Source of the DNA: Profundicola sp048268105
Lineage (GTDB): Bacteria; Bacteroidota; Bacteroidia; Flavobacteriales; Weeksellaceae
Assembly (NCBI GenBank): GCA_048268105.1
Contig: JBLWWH010000032.1
Span: forward strand, 1 to 19,144
Reading direction: 5' to 3'
Length of the DNA: 19,144 nt
Part shown: positions 16,911 to 19,144 of the stretch, one piece after another
Numbering within the stretch: position 1 is the stretch's first letter
Layout of the letters: each line of letters starts with the position of its first letter
Made by a program: the position numbers and the translations under genes
The notes under the pieces: generated by a model
Told to the model about the DNA's origin: nothing
The model's database searches: none
What the model saw: only the letters and a program-made list of their open reading frames with translations

Positions 16911-16941
16911 TTTGTTATTGACGAATGATGTGTTAAATTTG
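16911..16941 (+). promoter_or_regulatory. Consensus promoter of the OmpA-family gene
   Basis: TTTG (16911-16914), a 19-base spacer and TAAATTTG (16934-16941) match the Bacteroidota TTTG-N19-TAnnTTTG consensus exactly, 36 bases before the start codon. A second possible promoter lies upstream: TTG at 16851-16853, then TATTTTTG at 16873-16880, also with a 19-base spacer, overlapping the end of folK. A strong, perhaps tandem, promoter fits an abundant outer-membrane protein. Confidence 0.75.
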
Positions 16942-16977
16942 CGTCTTGTAAACTAATGAAATTAAAACGATAAACTT

Positions 16978-18432
16978 ATGAAGCAACTGAATTATTTAAC
17001 ATTGCTTACCTTACTGTTTTGTGCACTTCCTTTGTTTTCACAGGAGGAGGAAACAGTTGTGGTGGTAACAGATGGCGCTGTGGAAACAGACGAAATTACG
17101 GCAGACGAATATTTTGAAAACAAATATTACGGAATGAATCAAAACTATGTTGATTTTACTTCCGATCAAAAGAAATTTAATGACTGGTCTATCGGTGTAT
17201 ACGGTGGTATGAACTTGGTTCAAGGTGCAGATTTGAACTCTTGGATTGATAGTGATGATATGTCTAACCTATATAGCTATGATGTTCATGCGGTATTAAT
17301 GAAACAAATTACCCATGCCTTTGGATTAGGAGCGCAAGTAAACTGGGGTAGAACTGAGCAACAATCAACACAGTATAGAGCTCATACTAAATATTGGATG
17401 TGGGCTTTAATGGGAGATTTAAACTTTAGTCAATTATTAAGAAGAGTTGATAATAAATCTCGTTTTGGATGGGCTTTACATGGTTATGCTGGTATTGGTA
17501 CTTTACAATATGAAGCACACATTAGAGATAAAAGAAGTAACGATGGCTTTAAGAAAGTTGCAGATCCAGGAGGATTTGGGTCTATGTATGCAACTGGTGG
17601 AGCTGGTTTGAGATATAAAATCAACCAAAATTTTGATGCTGAATTGAAAGCTATGTATGTTTATACAGGTGATGAGGAGTTTGATGGTTCCGGACCACAT
17701 GGAGCAATTGCCGATATTGAAGAAGGGCACGATGATGGAATGTTTACTTTTAACCTTGGTTTAATCTATAAAATAGGAAAACATCAGGAGCATTTAGCTT
17801 GGGCTGATCCGTTAGCCGATATTTATCCAGGTCCTTCACCAGAAGAATTACAAAGTATGTTAGTAGTTTGTGCTTCAGGAGATAAAGATGATGATGGTGT
17901 TTGTGATGATTGGGATAGAGAACTTGACACGCCAGCAGGTGCAAGAGTGGATGGTGCAGGTCGTGCATTAGATACAGATTTAGATGGTGTTATTGACTTA
18001 TATGATGAGTGTGTTACATTGCCTGGTCCTGCAAGTAACAATGGTTGTCCAGAAGGTGGAACCGCAGAAGAAATGTTGAACTTAGCCATTGCTAATTTAG
18101 AGTTCTCATTAGATTCTGATGTTATTTCTCCAAACTATTATCCAATTTTAGATCAAGCAGCTAAGTACTTAAAGCATTTCAATGATAAATCATTTGATAT
18201 CGTTGGACACACAGATGCAAGAGCTTCCAGAGCATATAACTTAGGACTTTCTGAAAGACGTGCTACAAATGTTAAAAACTATTTAGTTGAGAAGCACGGA
18301 ATATCTCCAACCCAATTGAACGTTGTTGCGATGGGCGAAGATGATTTAAGATTCCCTGAGTGCGAGCCAGCAACTATCTGTCCTGAGTGGAAAAACCACG
18401 CTAACAGACGTGTTATCTTTATTGAGAAATAA
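16978..18432 (+). CDS. OmpA-family outer-membrane protein
   Basis: Secreted 484-residue protein that is expected to link the outer membrane to peptidoglycan. Residues 1-22 are a Sec signal peptide ending in LFSQ. Residues about 68-267 alternate as expected for an outer-membrane beta-barrel (SIGVYGGMNLVQGAD, GWALHGYAGIGTLQYE, GGAGLRYKINQNFDAELKA). An acidic linker at 297-358 has two calcium-binding, thrombospondin type-3-like segments, SGDKDDDGVCDDWD and DTDLDGVIDLYDEC. The OmpA C-terminal domain spans about 365-484, with VGHTDARASRAYNLGLSERRA (cut here: D413, R428) and NRRVIFIEK; D413 and R428 match the diaminopimelate-binding residues of the family. The last part holds two cysteines, in FPECEPATICPEW. 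It is a single-gene transcription unit with a strong promoter and terminator. Confidence 0.94.
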   Translation: MKQLNYLTLLTLLFCALPLFSQEEETVVVVTDGAVETDEITADEYFENKYYGMNQNYVDFTSDQKKFNDWSIGVYGGMNLVQGADLNSWIDSDDMSNLYSYDVHAVLMKQITHAFGLGAQVNWGRTEQQSTQYRAHTKYWMWALMGDLNFSQLLRRVDNKSRFGWALHGYAGIGTLQYEAHIRDKRSNDGFKKVADPGGFGSMYATGGAGLRYKINQNFDAELKAMYVYTGDEEFDGSGPHGAIADIEEGHDDGMFTFNLGLIYKIGKHQEHLAWADPLADIYPGPSPEELQSMLVVCASGDKDDDGVCDDWDRELDTPAGARVDGAGRALDTDLDGVIDLYDECVTLPGPASNNGCPEGGTAEEMLNLAIANLEFSLDSDVISPNYYPILDQAAKYLKHFNDKSFDIVGHTDARASRAYNLGLSERRATNVKNYLVEKHGISPTQLNVVAMGEDDLRFPECEPATICPEWKNHANRRVIFIEK

Positions 18433-18454
18433 ATCTCTAATAAAGTTATAAAAT

Positions 18455-18486
18455 AAAGGCTGCTCTTAATGAGCAGCCTTTTTTAT
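18455..18486 (+). terminator. Strong terminator after the OmpA-family gene
   Basis: A perfect stem AAGGCTGCTC/GAGCAGCCTT (extendable by an A-T pair) with loop TTAAT is followed by a run of T. It begins about 22 bases after the stop codon. The A-rich left flank could give weaker activity in the other direction. Confidence 0.93.
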
Positions 18487-19002
18487 GTTTAAAAAGTTAA
18501 TGCTTTTCAATATTCTCTATCTACTTTAATAGAAGAAGATTAAATGCTAATAGTTCATATTACAAAGATGTTGTCTTGAATTTATGAGTATTTTAAATAA
18601 ATTAAACCCTATCGCTATAATTTGAGCTCCAACATTAGGCTTAGTCTCTACAATAGAATGGTTTAATCTTATGTATAACCACTATATTGAATTGTTATTT
18701 AATTCATCGGCTATTAGGGATTAGATGATACTAAGCCCTCATTAAATACAATTATGAATGTCATATTTTTTAGTATTATTTGTTTTCATTAGTTAAGTTT
18801 AAATCATTTTCTTAAAAATCATTCTACAACGCATTTATAAGATTAAAGTAAAACCTTTTTTTCGAGGTGCAACTTATTATAATCTATTTACTTAAATATG
18901 AAAAGCTCCAAATACCTAAAAGGAATTAAGCTAAATTAAGACATAGCAAAAGAAATTACTTTTGGAGTAGGTTTTTATGTAATATAAGATAGTATTAAAA
19001 TA
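18487..19002. other. 516-base stretch without a recognisable gene
   Basis: AT-rich sequence between two terminators. No reading frame of convincing length or family is present. Two fragments were noted. On the minus strand 18681-18547 is open for 45 codons, with a protein-like stretch (VETKPNVGAQIIAIGFNLF). On the plus strand 18898-18987 reads a 13-codon peptide from ATG, a TAA, then 15 more codons ending GVGFYVI. Neither has enough support to be called a gene. They may be chance or remains of decayed genes. A 7-bp inverted repeat (CTCCAAA/TTTGGAG) spans 18906-18967. Confidence 0.5.
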
Positions 19003-19029
19003 AAGAAGCCGCTCATGGAGCGGCTTCTT
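19003..19029 (-). terminator. Terminator of the gene at the right edge
   Basis: A perfect 12-bp stem AAGAAGCCGCTC/GAGCGGCTTCTT with a three-base loop, followed on the minus strand by TATTTTAATA. It lies 24 bases past the stop codon of the leftward gene. Confidence 0.9.
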
Positions 19030-19053
19030 AACTTTAAATTTGAAATAATAGCT

Positions 19054-19144
19054 TTATTTCTTAATGATCTGATCGTAATGTGCATTACCATCGACATCAA
19101 TTATTCTCAAGTTATATTTACCAGTTGGTAACCCTGTAACGTTA
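19054..19144 (-). CDS. C-terminal end of a probable T9SS type A sorting-domain protein (partial)
   Basis: Only the last 29 codons lie in the window; the gene continues past the right edge. The end reads NVTGLPTGKYNLR, IIDVDGNAHYD and QIIKK-stop. This is the pattern of the type IX secretion C-terminal sorting domain (TIGR04183): a short turn 'GLxxGxY', a strand with LRI, an acidic turn with DGN, and a final basic xxIKK. Such proteins cross the outer membrane through T9SS and are usually attached to the surface. The identity of the main part cannot be seen. A single short match is suggestive rather than conclusive. Confidence 0.65.
   Translation of the reverse strand, partial: NVTGLPTGKYNLRIIDVDGNAHYDQIIKK

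Noticed and set aside
17823..18089. Antisense frame opposite the OmpA linker, rich in Ser and Pro
   Set aside because: The composition is the mirror of the acidic Asp/Gly linker, with no independent support.
18898..18987. Small peptide gene or bacteriocin-like precursor
   Set aside because: There is no leader motif, modification enzyme or transporter nearby, and the frame is broken by TAA after 13 codons.
1..19144. CRISPR array, insertion sequence, phage or defence island
   Set aside because: No regularly spaced repeats, transposase-like frames, integrase or known defence domains are visible; nearly all genes are core housekeeping.

Overview
The window looks like chromosomal core sequence from a Bacteroidota, most likely Flavobacteriia. 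The DNA is AT-rich and most genes lack a Shine-Dalgarno sequence. Candidate promoters fit the Bacteroidota TTTG-N19/20-TAnnTTTG form, and neither tRNA gene encodes its 3' CCA. The Omp85 protein carries a lipobox (the TamL form known from this phylum). The right edge holds a tail that resembles a type IX secretion (T9SS) sorting domain. No transposase, integrase, phage gene, CRISPR array or obvious foreign island is visible.

Layout. Bases 1-644 hold no complete gene. map (methionine aminopeptidase) and a class I methyltransferase form a tight + strand pair (645-2270). A three-gene + strand envelope cluster follows (2484-10717): tamB, a TamL-type Omp85 lipoprotein, and a YihY/BrkB membrane protein, separated by 12 and 17 bases. 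Next comes a decayed TIGR01777-type epimerase (10839-about 11740) with stop codons and poly-A frameshifts. Two minus-strand tRNA genes, Leu(UAA) and Gly(GCC), have their own promoter and terminator and sit back to back with era. era (+) and der (-) converge on a shared hairpin. sppA (-) is divergent from folK (+). An OmpA-family protein with a signal peptide and an acidic calcium-binding-type linker follows under a near-consensus promoter and a strong terminator. Bases 18487-19002 are empty of recognisable genes, and the window ends inside a leftward gene.

How the genes fit together. TamB and TamL are expected to form an inner-to-outer membrane conduit; OmpA ties the outer membrane to peptidoglycan; SppA clears membrane-embedded peptides. 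Era and Der are GTPases of small and large ribosomal subunit assembly, placed beside two tRNA genes. Map and FolK are housekeeping enzymes of protein maturation and folate synthesis.

I found no convincing new multi-gene system. The points most worth checking are the epimerase pseudogene, the TTG start of tamB, the methyltransferase whose N-terminus looks like a zinc ribbon without cysteines, the NKVE motif in Der, the -7 boxes that nearly touch start codons, and the two long gene-free stretches.
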